From: Spartobacteria bacterium
GTDB lineage: Bacteria > Verrucomicrobiota > Verrucomicrobiia > Chthoniobacterales > Chthoniobacteraceae
Direction: 5' to 3'
DNA length: 64,000 nucleotides
NCBI GenBank assembly: GCA_021324395.1
Contig: JAJPJG010000032.1
Location: 166,558 to 230,557, forward strand
Shown one piece after another: positions 1 to 9,589 of this stretch. Both the position numbers and the translations under genes were made by a program. Position 1 is the first letter of the stretch. Each line of letters starts with the position of its first letter. The notes under the pieces are model-generated. The model ran no database searches. It saw only the letters and a list, made by a program, of their open reading frames with translations, and was not told the DNA's origin.

Positions 1-792
1 GAGGATTTTAAAACGCGGATTATTCGCGCCGACGATTCCCTGCACGCGCGCCTGCAGTTCCTCGTTCCTGCCGCAGATCACCACCGTCTGCGTTTCGTTG
101 CGAAGCTGCATCAGCCGTGCGACGACGAACTCCGTCGGGCTCACGCCGAGCGCTCCGGCGGAAAGCAGCATCGTCGGCTTCAGCGGGTCGAGTCCGTAGC
201 TCGTGCGCACTGCCATCCGATCGATCGGTTCCGCAAAAACCGGATCGACCGGAATGCCCGAAACGGTGATCCGTTCCCGCGGCAACCCGAGCATTTCGAG
301 ATGGGCGCGTGTTTCGTCGATCGCGACGAAGTAGCGGTGAAAAATGCGCGAAAGCCACATCGCGTGCATGTCGAGGTCGGTCACCACGATCGAGAGATGC
401 GCCTCGAGCTGACGCTTCGCGATGAGGTGCGAGATGATTCCCGCCGGCATGAAGTGCGTGCAGACCGTGATGTCCGGCCTGAACTTGCGGATGAATTTCA
501 CGAGCGGCAGAGTATTCAGCCGGTCGAGCCGCAACCGCATCGCGTCCGTCTTCCACGGCTCATCGCTTTGCTTATACATCCATCCGAGTAGCGCCGGCGC
601 ATTACGCACGAGCTGGATGTAGAGCTTTGAGTAGAAATCGCGGAAGAGCTTGTTAGTAAAGTCGAGCGCATCGCGGCACTCGACCGCCTCCACCCGCTCG
701 TCACGCGCGAAGGTTTTCGCCAGCGCTTCGGCGGCCTTGACGTGCCCCGTGCCGGCACTCGTCGAGATGATCAATACACGTTTTTTCGTCAT
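1..792 (-). CDS. MGDG synthase/UGT-like glycosyltransferase (partial, 3' end missing)
   Basis: Leftward gene that runs off the left edge; 264 codons are visible from an ATG at 792. The N-terminus has a Rossmann strand followed by ISTSAGTGH, the pattern of the monogalactosyldiacylglycerol synthase N-terminal family, where a conserved Gly-x-Gly-His loop starts the fold. Further on, TVCTHFMPAG, VVTDLDMHAMW and the segment GIPVDPVFAE match conserved blocks of that family (processive diacylglycerol or UDP-sugar glycosyltransferases). A second Rossmann half with VVICGRNEEL begins before the edge. The likely role is transfer of a sugar to a membrane lipid on the cytoplasmic face. The exact substrate cannot be told from sequence, and the C-terminal donor-binding end is outside the window. 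Confidence 0.8.
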   Translation of the reverse strand, partial: MTKKRVLIISTSAGTGHVKAAEALAKTFARDERVEAVECRDALDFTNKLFRDFYSKLYIQLVRNAPALLGWMYKQSDEPWKTDAMRLRLDRLNTLPLVKFIRKFRPDITVCTHFMPAGIISHLIAKRQLEAHLSIVVTDLDMHAMWLSRIFHRYFVAIDETRAHLEMLGLPRERITVSGIPVDPVFAEPIDRMAVRTSYGLDPLKPTMLLSAGALGVSPTEFVVARLMQLRNETQTVVICGRNEELQARVQGIVGANNPRFKIL

Positions 793-899
793 GCCTGATT
801 CCGATACGCTGCGGGAAAGCGCAAATGAGTGCAACGCAAAGCTCGCGAAAGACAGGCAACCGCAACGAGCTCAGGACGTGCTTGTCGTTTGAGGACGGA

Positions 900-1481
900 A
901 TGGAGATATTGCGGCCCATGCGAAGATTGCTTTGCCTTGCGCTTTCACTGTTGCTGGCCGCGTGCGGTGTCGAATCCGATAACCCGATTGCTCCGCCGGA
1001 GAAAACCATCGCCGACACACGGCTGGAAGGTGTGTGGAAATCCGTCAATAGCGACGACTATTTGCACTTCGCCACGCAACAGCATTCGCAGGGCATGGAT
1101 TTCGTCGTGGTCGAGCACGGCAAAGGATTGAAGGTTTCGAGATTCCTGGCGCTCCCGACAGTGATCGGAGGCGTGCATTTTTTCAGCATGATCGACACAC
1201 AAAAAGAACGCGGCAAAAAGCAGCGCTATGCATTCATGCGCTATGCCGTCTCATCGGAAAACGTGCTTAGCCTTTGGGGCATCAATCAAGAGGCCGTTGA
1301 GCGCGCAATTAAAACCGGCCGGCTCAAAGGCAAAATCCACGTTAATTCAAAAGACAAAAACGACCGCGATGCCATCATCACCGACAGCAGTGAGAACATC
1401 GCAAAATTCATCGGCTCGCAGGATGCACGGAAGTTATTCGATAGTCCGCCGACGAAATATCGCAAAATCTCGAGCCGCTGA
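900..1481 (+). CDS. predicted lipoprotein of unknown function
   Basis: About 193 residues. The ATG at 900 is preceded at a good distance by GAGG (891-894), so I prefer it; an in-frame ATG at 918 would also keep the whole signal peptide. The N-terminus is a basic stretch, a leucine-rich core and the lipobox LAAC, so the mature protein should be lipid-anchored at Cys22. The rest is soluble with aromatic and charged residues, including GVWKSVNSDDYLHF, which resembles the start of small lipocalin-like beta barrels; I cannot place it in a family. It is convergent with the next gene, and its stop codon directly abuts that gene's stop. Confidence 0.65.
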   Translation: MEILRPMRRLLCLALSLLLAACGVESDNPIAPPEKTIADTRLEGVWKSVNSDDYLHFATQQHSQGMDFVVVEHGKGLKVSRFLALPTVIGGVHFFSMIDTQKERGKKQRYAFMRYAVSSENVLSLWGINQEAVERAIKTGRLKGKIHVNSKDKNDRDAIITDSSENIAKFIGSQDARKLFDSPPTKYRKISSR

Positions 1482-2819
1482 TTACGTAAACATCCACCGG
1501 CACACGATGACCGACACGATCACGCCGGTCAGGTCCGCCGTCAGTCCGGCGACAACGGCGTGCCGCGTGCGCCGCACCGCGACCGAGCCGAAATACACCG
1601 CGAGCACATAGAACGTCGTCTCCGTGCTCCCCATGATCGTCCCCGCCGTGCGCGCGATGAGACTGTCCGGCCCGTGCGCTTTCACCAGCTCGGCGAAGAG
1701 CCCCGTCGTCGCACTGCCGCTCAACGGGCGCACGAGCACGATCGGCAGCAGATCGGTCGGGAATGAAATCAGCCCGAGCACGGGCGAGAGCGCCCTGGCC
1801 AGCAAGTCGATTCCGCCAGCGGCGCGAAACATTCCCACCGCGACCAAAATCGCCACGAGATACGGAATGATCCGCACCGCGACGTTGAATCCCTCCTTCG
1901 CGCCGTCGGTGAACTCCTCGTAAACCTTCACCCGGCGCAGCGCCGCATACAGCGGGAAAAACATCAGCAGAAACGGAATCGCCATCAGCGAGACCGTCCC
2001 GACGATCTGCGCGAAAAGCGACTTCCCGCTCATCACCGGCACCGGTCGCCCGAACGCGCCGGGGAAAAACACATCCATCACAAACCACGCGACGAACAGC
2101 GCGAGGAAGCCGAACAGCGTCACTTTTCCAAATACACCCAGCGCCGCCGGCTCCGCTTCCACCTCGGTCGCGGTGAAACTCATTTCCACATTTGCCCGGC
2201 GATCCACGGTCGTCTCCGCCTCCGGCAGCCGGAACATCGGCAGCTTCTCCAGCCATTTCACCGACACCACGCCGGCGATCGCCGCGCAGAACGTGGAAAT
2301 GAGCGCCGTGCCGATGATCGCCGACGGATTCTGCGAGTTCGCTGATGCGAGGATCGCCACCGCCGTAGCCGGGATGAGCTGCACCGAGCTCGTGCTGATC
2401 GCCAGGAACGTGCACATCGCATTCGTCGCCACGCCCGGGCGTGGATTCAGCGACTCGAGATAACCCATCGCGCGCAGCCCGAGCGGCGTGGCCGCATTCG
2501 AGAGCCCGAGCATGTTCGCCGCAATCGTCATCACGATCGCCCCGTTCGCCGGATGCTCCGCCGGCACATCGGGAAAAAGCCGGCGCGTGAGCGGCCGCAG
2601 CGCCGACGCGATCAGCCGCACCAGTCCCGAACGCTCAGCCAGCCGCATGATCCCGAGCCAGAGCGCCATGATCCCGATCAGCCCGAGCGCGATCATCACC
2701 GCCGCTTTCGCCGAGTCAAACGTGCCGTCCGTCAGCTCCTTCATCCGCCCCGTGAAACCGCCGATCAGCACCGCCGCGAGCATAAGACCGAGCCAGATGT
2801 AGTTCAGCATGACTCGCAA
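1482..2819 (-). CDS. SpmA/SpmB-type nucleoside-recognition (Gate) fusion protein
   Basis: A 445-residue polytopic membrane protein. The first half has the SpmA pattern (MLNYIWLG near the start, then NMLGLSNAATPLGL and TFLAISTSSVQLIPA), and the second half repeats the Gate fold as in SpmB (VRIIPYLVAILVAVGMF, then RPLSGSATTGLFAEL and TMGSTETTFYV-like text). In Bacillus these are two proteins that act in spore maturation; in many Gram-negatives they occur as a single fusion thought to be a transporter. No other sporulation gene is visible here, so a sporulation role is unlikely. The start could also be the ATG three codons downstream. Confidence 0.85.
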   Translation of the reverse strand: MRVMLNYIWLGLMLAAVLIGGFTGRMKELTDGTFDSAKAAVMIALGLIGIMALWLGIMRLAERSGLVRLIASALRPLTRRLFPDVPAEHPANGAIVMTIAANMLGLSNAATPLGLRAMGYLESLNPRPGVATNAMCTFLAISTSSVQLIPATAVAILASANSQNPSAIIGTALISTFCAAIAGVVSVKWLEKLPMFRLPEAETTVDRRANVEMSFTATEVEAEPAALGVFGKVTLFGFLALFVAWFVMDVFFPGAFGRPVPVMSGKSLFAQIVGTVSLMAIPFLLMFFPLYAALRRVKVYEEFTDGAKEGFNVAVRIIPYLVAILVAVGMFRAAGGIDLLARALSPVLGLISFPTDLLPIVLVRPLSGSATTGLFAELVKAHGPDSLIARTAGTIMGSTETTFYVLAVYFGSVAVRRTRHAVVAGLTADLTGVIVSVIVCRWMFT

Positions 2820-3228
2820 CTATCTGCGGCATCCGCCGCGCGATGTCGAGTTTTCGGGTAAGTCAAAAGGCGGGAGCCGAGCACAAACCTAAGCCAAACC
2901 CGCATGCCTCGTAACGACGTGGAGTGCGTTTGCCTGCGCGAGCAAGTTTCCACCCACGGCACAAACCGCCGCGGCGGTCGCGGCGCCGCGTGTCGTTCTG
3001 GACGACGTAGACTTTGCTGTTGTAGATATCCAGCCGAGCTTGATTGTGCATCGCAGGTTGCTAATCTGCGTTCCGGCGATCGTGAGTGCGGCCGCCTCTT
3101 GGTCATGAACGATTGTTTTATTCATACTGCGGGACAGCACCAAGCTCCCCCGCTTTCTTCCATGTCATCTGAGCGATGGAGCTAACCGGCTCCGGCTGCT
3201 TTGTGAAGCAATACGGTCGCGTGAAATT
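2820..3228. other. intergenic stretch without a convincing gene
   Basis: About 410 bases between the divergent SpmA/SpmB fusion and the rhodanese-YceI gene. Short open frames on the minus strand (for example 2889-3143) have no recognisable motif, and none shows a good ribosome binding site. It may hold the two divergent promoters. I see no RNA gene or clear repeat in it. Confidence 0.4.
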
Positions 3229-3984
3229 ATGACTGTCTCCCACGAGTCTGTTTCAGCGCATCGGCTTAAAGAACTGCTCGATGGACGGGAGGCGCTCACG
3301 GTTTTGGATGTTATGACGGAGGAATGCTTTTCAATCGAGCATCTGCCGCAGGCGCGCAATGCCTGCGTTTACAACGTCGATTTTGTCGATCGGGTGAAGA
3401 CGATTGCGCCCGATTTGAGCGGGAGAATTGTGGTCTATGGCTCCTCGGCAAAGAATCTCGCCTCCTCGGTCGCAGTCACGAAGCTTCTTCAAGCGGGTTG
3501 GAGCAATGTCGTCGATTTCCGGGGCGGTCTGGAGGATTGGACAAAAGCAGGCTTCCCGACTGAAGGAACTCATCTTCAGCAGGAGAAAACGAGAATGCCC
3601 CGCTTTGACCTTTCCGTCTTCAACGATGATTTCACCGGAGGAGAGTTTGAGAGTGCCGGTGTGTCCGATGATTTCTTTGAGAGCGCCAGATATCCCGAAG
3701 GTCAGTTCCACATCGACTGGGTCGAAGCAATCGAAGGTGCGACCGCAGGCCAGCCCAACCACAAGGTGAGCGGCAGGCTCAGGTTAAAGGAGGTCGAGCG
3801 GCAGATTGAGTTCCCTGCTTTGATCGGAATGCAGGACGACGGCGCACTGGTGGCGCAGGCGAACTTCGACATCGATCGCACGCAATGGAACATCCTCTAC
3901 GGTTCCGGCAGGTTCTTTGAAAAACTGGGGATGCATCTGGTCAATGATCTGGTGAGCATCCAGTTGAAGATCGTCGTGGAATAA
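3229..3984 (+). CDS. rhodanese-like domain fused to YceI-like domain
   Basis: A 251-residue protein. Residues about 10-115 form a rhodanese fold: a strand-turn with LTVLDVMTEECFSIEHLPQA (the usual acidic-Asp entry and His-Leu-Pro-Gln-Ala block) and WSNVVDFRGGLEDWTKAGFP at its end. The active-site loop, normally Cys-x5-Arg after VVY, reads VVYGSSAKNL, so the catalytic cysteine is absent. Residues about 120-250 resemble YceI (lipocalin-like isoprenoid-binding domain): the SDDFFESARYPE block, VSGRLRLKEVERQIEFPA and FDIDRTQWNILYGSG. It has no signal peptide, so it should be cytoplasmic, unlike most YceI proteins. The rhodanese part is more likely a binding or scaffold domain than a sulfurtransferase. 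Confidence 0.8.
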   Translation: MTVSHESVSAHRLKELLDGREALTVLDVMTEECFSIEHLPQARNACVYNVDFVDRVKTIAPDLSGRIVVYGSSAKNLASSVAVTKLLQAGWSNVVDFRGGLEDWTKAGFPTEGTHLQQEKTRMPRFDLSVFNDDFTGGEFESAGVSDDFFESARYPEGQFHIDWVEAIEGATAGQPNHKVSGRLRLKEVERQIEFPALIGMQDDGALVAQANFDIDRTQWNILYGSGRFFEKLGMHLVNDLVSIQLKIVVE

Positions 3985-4125
3985 CGAGAGCGAGACGCTC
4001 CGGGAGAAACCGCTACCGCAGTGGTTGCAGCAAGTTCCCGCGCGATGCTGAAAGGAAAAAATGGAGTCGGGCGGCAGATTCGTTATCTTTTCTGGGACGT
4101 GGCTGCTGGCAGCGACGTCGCATCG

Positions 4126-7100
4126 ATGAGCGAACCGACCATTCTCGAAAAAATCGGCCAGGGCATTCGGCGGTTGACGCCGCTGGGATACCGGCTGCAG
4201 AGCACCACGCGCAAAATGGCGCGCCGCGCGATGCGCAAGCCGCGCACGGTCGCGGAAGGGCCGAATCTTTTGCCGCTGCTCATCCAGGTGCTCGCGGCGT
4301 TTTCGAAAATCGATGGCGTAGTGCTCGAGGATGAAATCGATTCGTCGCTCGGTTTCCTGCGTTACGATTATCCGGAGGCGGTTTACTCCGAGCTGCGCAA
4401 ACTTTTCCGGCAGGCGCTGAATGAGCAGCACGACTTGATGGCGATGGGGCAGAAGCTTTCGACGCAACTGACCGACGACCGCAAAATCATGCTCGGTGTG
4501 CAACTTTACGACTTGATTTCAAAGGCCGAGCTGAACCACGAGCAGATCACAAATTTCTACGCGTTCATGTCGCAACTCGGCATGGCTGCACAGGCGATCG
4601 ACATCGTGTATCAACTCAACGCCGCCGAGACCGCCGATCCCGCGATTTTCCAAAAAGGAGCATCGCCGCTTGAATCGCTCTGCTTCGGACCGGATGGGTC
4701 GGCGGACGTGACGCTGAAGGACCTGGCGCCCGATGAGCGGCTGCTCGCGTTTCGTTACCAGGATTTGATCCTGCTGAAGAACCAGACTAAGCGGTCGATA
4801 GTCGTGCGCGGCAGGCCGCTGGCGTCGAATGAATTTTGCCGCGTCTACTCCGGCCAGCGGATCGTGCTCGGCGAGCAGGTGCTGACTTACCAGGACCTCG
4901 TTTATTATTTTAACGCGAAGAAAAACGTCGCGGTGGCGCACGTTTATCTCAGCGTGAACAAGGATGACGAGGTCACCCTGGAAAAATCGCGCAGCCGCGA
5001 CAGCGCGCTCGATGTGCAGTTCGGGCTGAGAGTGCAGGTGAAAGCGCTCAAGACGGTCGATGCCGTGCTCAATGGCGTGAGGTTGAAAGCGGGCGCTTAT
5101 GTCGAGGGCACGCTCGAGGACAAAATCATTTTTCACGATGACAGCGAGCTGCTGTTGATCGATCTGCGCCGGCGCGCGCGGGCGATGGGCGGACGCTTTC
5201 AACTCAAGGCGCACAAATCCGAATACCTCGTCTCGAACAATCCCGGCCTGCTCGAGGAGGACGACATTTTGCTCTCACCGGGAACCGGAGGCGAAGTGCT
5301 GCTGAAAATCCAGTGCGATTACGAAAACAAAGTCGGCCATCTCGACGTGATGCAGGCCGACCGGCCGATTCTCGTCGGAGAGATGCCGGTGAGAAATTCG
5401 GCGCCGCTGGCCGATGGCGACACGATTCGCATCGATACCGGCCAGGTGCTGCGCTGCAATTTCTCCGAGCGCATCATCGAGGAGGAACGCAACATCATCA
5501 GCACGCTCGAAGTGCGCGATCTCACGCATCGTTTTCGCGAGGGGGAAACGGCGCTCGACGGCATTTCGTTCTCCATCATGCGCGGCGAAATGGTGTGCGT
5601 GATGGGCGCCAGCGGCTCTGGAAAAAGCACGCTGATGCGTGTGCTCGCCGGCCAGCTCCAGCCGCAGCACGGCGAGGTTTTGCTCAACAGCCAGTCGCTT
5701 TACGCGAACCTCGACGCGCTCAAAGGCTACATCAGCTACATCCCGCAGGAGGATGCGTTCGACGAGCTTTTGACGATTGAGGAAAATCTCGATTTCGCGG
5801 CGGCGATCCGCGCGCCGCATTTGTCGAGCCGCGATCGCGCGCGGCGCATCGACGGCAAGCTGATCGAGCTCGGCCTAACCGAACGGCGCGACAGCGTGGT
5901 CGGCAGTCCATTGAAAAAAACGCTGAGCGGCGGCGAACGCAAACGTTTAAACATCGGTTTGGATATGATCGGCGGCGCCGACGTATTTCTTTTCGACGAG
6001 CCAACGAGCGGTCTCTCGTCAAAGGACGCCGAACACGTCATCGAGATCATCCGTTCGATGGCGCACAACAAAATCGTCCTCGTCACGATTCACCAGCCCG
6101 CGTCGAAGCTTTTCCAGATGTTTAGCAAAGCGGTGCTGCTCGACAAAGGCGGGAAGCTCGTTTTTTACGGCACGCCGCACGACATGCTTTCGTATTTCGC
6201 GACGGCGGAGCACGAGCAGCATTTCGGCACCGAGTTGGGCGGCTGCCCCGCGTGCGGCACAACGCGACCGGAATTCATTTTCGACGTGCTCGAGACGCCG
6301 CTGCGCGATTTGAGCGGCGACATCATCTTCGAGGAAAATTCGCAGGGCCAGCTCGTGCCGGCGCGGCGTTTCTCGCCCGATTACTGGCGCGACAAATACG
6401 AATCGTTCCGGCTGCTGCAGGACATGCGGCAGGTCGCGGTGAAAAAGCACGAGGTCATACCAATTCCGCCTACGCCGATGCGCAAGCGTGAGCCGTTCCG
6501 CTGGCGCGACGAGTGGATGCAACTCCGCATTTTGATGCAGCGCGCGTTCATCTCGAAAATGCGCAACCGCGCAAACCTGCTCACGACGATTGTGGAGGCG
6601 CCTGTGCTCGCCGCGCTCATCGGGGCGGTGCTGCGCTACTCCGATTCCGGCACCTATGATTTCGCGTCGGCTTATCACATTCCGACGTATCTTTTTTTAA
6701 GCCTCGTTGTCGCAATGTTCCTCGGCCTCACCAACAGCGCCGACGACATCATCCGCGACCGCGCAGTGCTGCAGCGCGAGCGCAATCTCAACGTCCGGCT
6801 GCCGTATTACATCTTTGCAAAATCGCTCACACTCGCGCTCTTCGCCGCGATCCAGTGCGCGCTCTTCGTGCTCATCGGCAATGCCATTCTCGAAGTGCGC
6901 GGCCTTTTCTTTCCGCACTTCTTTTTCAATTTCATCACCGCGCTCGGCGGCGTCGCTGTCGGCCTGCTGATCTCCTCGCTCGTCGCCGATGGCAAGACCG
7001 CTGCAAACATCGTCCCGCTTATTTTGATCCCGAACATCATCCTCGGCGGCGCGCTGATTAAATACGAGGACATGAACCGCGACCTTGATCTCATCTACAA

Positions 7101-7716
7101 AATGCAGCGCTTTTTCTCCACGCATCCGGGCGCTGAAACGGGCAAGCGCGAGAGCGATTTGCAGGTGCCGATTTTGTGCGAGTTTATGCCGATGCGCTGG
7201 AGCTACGAAGCGCTCGTCGTCGCGCAGGCGAAGCTCAATCCGCTCACGATGCGACAGGAAAAACTTCAAGCGGAAATCGATGACCTCGCCGCGGACGAAC
7301 AACGCACGCCGCAGGAAACCGGCCGGCTCGACGATTTAAAAGACGCGCTCGCGCTCCTCTCCGGCCTTGAAGCGATGACCGCCGACGAGGTCGACAAGCG
7401 CCTGCACAAAGTGGACAAAGTCATTGCGGGAAAACCGCTCGACCCGAGCGATCTTCGTTCGCACGGTCGCGGCTTCACGGCTGAGCGCCTTTTCGTAAAC
7501 CAAAAAATCACCGACCTTGTTTCCAAGGCCGAAACAGAGCAGGCAGACTACCGCCGCTCAAAAAACATCAACGTCTTTTTCGGCCCGGAAAAACACCTTG
7601 GCAAATTCGTCTGCAGCGTCCTTTCCTTTAACGCCTTTGTCCTCGTCGTCTTCATCGCCGGCGCGCTCGGTCTCCTCCATGTCAGCTTGAAGCGGCAACT
7701 CCGCACAAGGGCGTAA
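4126..7716 (+). CDS. large ABCG-type ABC transporter with N-terminal TerB-like region
   Basis: About 1196 residues from ATG 4126; in-frame starts reach back to GTG 4021, so the N-terminus is uncertain. Residues about 45-170 are an acidic helical region resembling TerB/DjlA-type domains (FSKIDGVVLEDEIDSSLGFL). Next come beta-rich segments with an FHA-like piece (APLADGDTIRI). The ATPase follows, with Walker A GASGSGKST near 494, signature LSGGERKR near 600 and Walker B VFLFDEPTSGL near 621. Then there is a Cys motif (CPACGTTRPEF), and a C-terminal ABC-2 membrane domain with several hydrophobic helices. The order ATPase-then-membrane matches the ABCG/White family. A charged cytoplasmic insert interrupts the last helices. 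The substrate is unknown. Confidence 0.8.
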   Translation: MSEPTILEKIGQGIRRLTPLGYRLQSTTRKMARRAMRKPRTVAEGPNLLPLLIQVLAAFSKIDGVVLEDEIDSSLGFLRYDYPEAVYSELRKLFRQALNEQHDLMAMGQKLSTQLTDDRKIMLGVQLYDLISKAELNHEQITNFYAFMSQLGMAAQAIDIVYQLNAAETADPAIFQKGASPLESLCFGPDGSADVTLKDLAPDERLLAFRYQDLILLKNQTKRSIVVRGRPLASNEFCRVYSGQRIVLGEQVLTYQDLVYYFNAKKNVAVAHVYLSVNKDDEVTLEKSRSRDSALDVQFGLRVQVKALKTVDAVLNGVRLKAGAYVEGTLEDKIIFHDDSELLLIDLRRRARAMGGRFQLKAHKSEYLVSNNPGLLEEDDILLSPGTGGEVLLKIQCDYENKVGHLDVMQADRPILVGEMPVRNSAPLADGDTIRIDTGQVLRCNFSERIIEEERNIISTLEVRDLTHRFREGETALDGISFSIMRGEMVCVMGASGSGKSTLMRVLAGQLQPQHGEVLLNSQSLYANLDALKGYISYIPQEDAFDELLTIEENLDFAAAIRAPHLSSRDRARRIDGKLIELGLTERRDSVVGSPLKKTLSGGERKRLNIGLDMIGGADVFLFDEPTSGLSSKDAEHVIEIIRSMAHNKIVLVTIHQPASKLFQMFSKAVLLDKGGKLVFYGTPHDMLSYFATAEHEQHFGTELGGCPACGTTRPEFIFDVLETPLRDLSGDIIFEENSQGQLVPARRFSPDYWRDKYESFRLLQDMRQVAVKKHEVIPIPPTPMRKREPFRWRDEWMQLRILMQRAFISKMRNRANLLTTIVEAPVLAALIGAVLRYSDSGTYDFASAYHIPTYLFLSLVVAMFLGLTNSADDIIRDRAVLQRERNLNVRLPYYIFAKSLTLALFAAIQCALFVLIGNAILEVRGLFFPHFFFNFITALGGVAVGLLISSLVADGKTAANIVPLILIPNIILGGALIKYEDMNRDLDLIYKMQRFFSTHPGAETGKRESDLQVPILCEFMPMRWSYEALVVAQAKLNPLTMRQEKLQAEIDDLAADEQRTPQETGRLDDLKDALALLSGLEAMTADEVDKRLHKVDKVIAGKPLDPSDLRSHGRGFTAERLFVNQKITDLVSKAETEQADYRRSKNINVFFGPEKHLGKFVCSVLSFNAFVLVVFIAGALGLLHVSLKRQLRTRA

Positions 7717-7772
7717 AGTAACACAAAAGAATAAGGATTGTTGTCGGACAAAATTTGGTTAGGATGTTGCAA

Positions 7773-8237
7773 ATGCGCGCTGAACCTTTTGGCCCGCTCG
7801 TGGTGTTTACACTCGCGAACGAGAAATGGGCATTGCCCGCTTCCGTCGTGCAACGCGCGGTTCGCGCCGTGGAAATCACGCCTTGTCCCGATGCGCCCGA
7901 TGTCGTGCTCGGTGTCATCAACGTGCACGGACGCATTATTCCGGTTTTTGATTTGCGCCGGCGCTTTGGTTTGCCGCTCCGCGAACTCTCGATCGACGAT
8001 CACATCATTATCGCAAAGGCGGAAACGCGCAGCGTGGCAATCCTGGTCGATGCAGTGTGCGGAATGATGCAGCCGGACGAATCCGCGGTTCTTACAAAGA
8101 CGGAACTTCCGCCGGAGCTCACGACCTTTGATGGCATCTTAAAGCTAGGCCGCGAGATCGTCCTAATCTATGACCTCGACAAGTTTCTATCTCTCGAAGA
8201 GGAGCAGCTTCTCGCAAAGCTGGAAAGTAGCCGATGA
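7773..8237 (+). CDS. cheW: CheW-like coupling protein (first copy)
   Basis: About 154 residues. It is a single CheW domain that bridges chemoreceptors and the CheA kinase: the strand VFTLANEKWALPASVVQ, then GVINVHGRIIPVFDLRRRFGL, which is the diagnostic CheW block. I prefer ATG 7773 because AGG lies 9 bases upstream; ATG 7764 and TTG 7755 are in frame. Its last four bases overlap the start of the methyltransferase gene (ATGA), so the two are translationally coupled. It is the first gene of the chemosensory operon and corresponds by position to WspB. Confidence 0.9.
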   Translation: MRAEPFGPLVVFTLANEKWALPASVVQRAVRAVEITPCPDAPDVVLGVINVHGRIIPVFDLRRRFGLPLRELSIDDHIIIAKAETRSVAILVDAVCGMMQPDESAVLTKTELPPELTTFDGILKLGREIVLIYDLDKFLSLEEEQLLAKLESSR

Positions 8238-9589
8238 CTATCCAAATTCCCGGTCACCTTTGGCAGAGACTTGGCGAATTGATCGCCGCTCAGACCGGCT
8301 TGCATTTTTCCAGTGACCGCCTCGATGACCTGAAGCGTGGCGTGGAATCCGCCGGACGGGAGCTGGGGTTAAGCCGGCTGGCAGAAGCGATCGAAGCTTT
8401 TACTCAAGAACCGCTCGACCAGGATAAGCTCAAGGTTCTGGCAAAGCATCTCACGATAGGTGAGACCTACTTCTTTCGTGATCCGAAGGTCTTCGAAACA
8501 TTGGAGACGAAGATTCTTCCGCCGTTGATTCACCAACGCCGGCAAAATGAGCGGCGTCTTAGAATTTGGAGTGCGGGCTGTTGCTCGGGCGAAGAACCTT
8601 ATTCCATCGCAATTCTGCTGCACAAGCTGTTGCCGGATATCGCCAGGTGGAACATCACGATTCTCGCAACGGACATCAACACTCGCTTTCTGCAAAAAGC
8701 GGAAGCGGGAGTTTTCTCGAAATGGTCTTTTCGCGGCCCAATTAGCGAAGACCTAAAGAAGGCTTATTTCAAAGCCATAGATGAAAACCGATTCGAGTTG
8801 CTGCAAGCTTACAAGTCATTAGTTACCTTCGAATTTCTAAACCTTGGAGAGGATAGCTATCCTTCGCTGCTCACCAACACCAATGCAATGGACTTAATCC
8901 TTTGCCGTAATGTGCTGATGTATTTCTCGCCAACTCAAGCGGCAAAGGTAGTGAAGAAGCTTCAGCGCTCATTGCTCGAAGGCGGATGGCTGGTGACAGG
9001 AACTGCCGAAACCGGCTCGCTCTTTGAGCCATTGCTGGCGGTGAACTATCCCGGCGTAGCAATTTTCCAGAAGGTCACCGAGCCAATACGTGAACAAAAA
9101 CCTGTCTCGAAGCGCATCCAGGCGAAGCCAATTTCGTTTGCACCTCAGCCAACAAAAGCGGCTATGGTGCCGCGGCCCAACGCGGATGAGTTAATCAAAG
9201 CTGCGCGGGCAAACGCGAATGAAGGACACTTTGCAGCCGCCCTGGAGCTTTGTGACAAAGCATTGAAGCTTGATAAGCTGAATGCTGGCGCTCATTACCT
9301 AAAAGGCTCGATTTTACAGGAACAGAATCAGCTCGACGATGCAGTAGCTTCGCTGCGGCGGGTGCTCTATCTTGATCGCGAATTTGTGCTCGCCTACTTC
9401 ACGCTCGGCATGATCATGCAGCAAAAAGGCAACATGCGCGAGCAGGCCAAGCATTTCCAAAACGCATTACTTTTGCTGCAAAAATACACTCCCAACGAGG
9501 TGATCCCGGGCTCGGGCATGACTGCCGGACGGCTCGCCGATGTCATCAAGTCAACCATCCATGTTCGTGAAGTGAGTGAGACGAAATGA
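8234..9589 (+). CDS. cheR: CheR-type receptor methyltransferase with C-terminal TPR
   Basis: 451 residues. The N-terminal helical CheR domain is followed by the SAM-binding domain, with RIWSAGCCSGEEPYSIA (motif I) near 115 and DLILCRNVLMYF near 215. It transfers methyl groups from SAM to glutamates of the chemoreceptors. Residues about 320-440 hold TPR-like helices (AALELCDKALKLDKLNAGAHYLKG and a following repeat), as in the WspC/CheR-TPR subclass, where TPRs bind a partner. It overlaps both neighbours by ATGA junctions. Confidence 0.92.
   Translation: MTIQIPGHLWQRLGELIAAQTGLHFSSDRLDDLKRGVESAGRELGLSRLAEAIEAFTQEPLDQDKLKVLAKHLTIGETYFFRDPKVFETLETKILPPLIHQRRQNERRLRIWSAGCCSGEEPYSIAILLHKLLPDIARWNITILATDINTRFLQKAEAGVFSKWSFRGPISEDLKKAYFKAIDENRFELLQAYKSLVTFEFLNLGEDSYPSLLTNTNAMDLILCRNVLMYFSPTQAAKVVKKLQRSLLEGGWLVTGTAETGSLFEPLLAVNYPGVAIFQKVTEPIREQKPVSKRIQAKPISFAPQPTKAAMVPRPNADELIKAARANANEGHFAAALELCDKALKLDKLNAGAHYLKGSILQEQNQLDDAVASLRRVLYLDREFVLAYFTLGMIMQQKGNMREQAKHFQNALLLLQKYTPNEVIPGSGMTAGRLADVIKSTIHVREVSETK

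Noticed and set aside
2863..3143. Minus-strand short frames in the gap after the SpmA/SpmB gene.
   Set aside because: Overlapping frames compete, none has a clear start signal or similarity I recognise.
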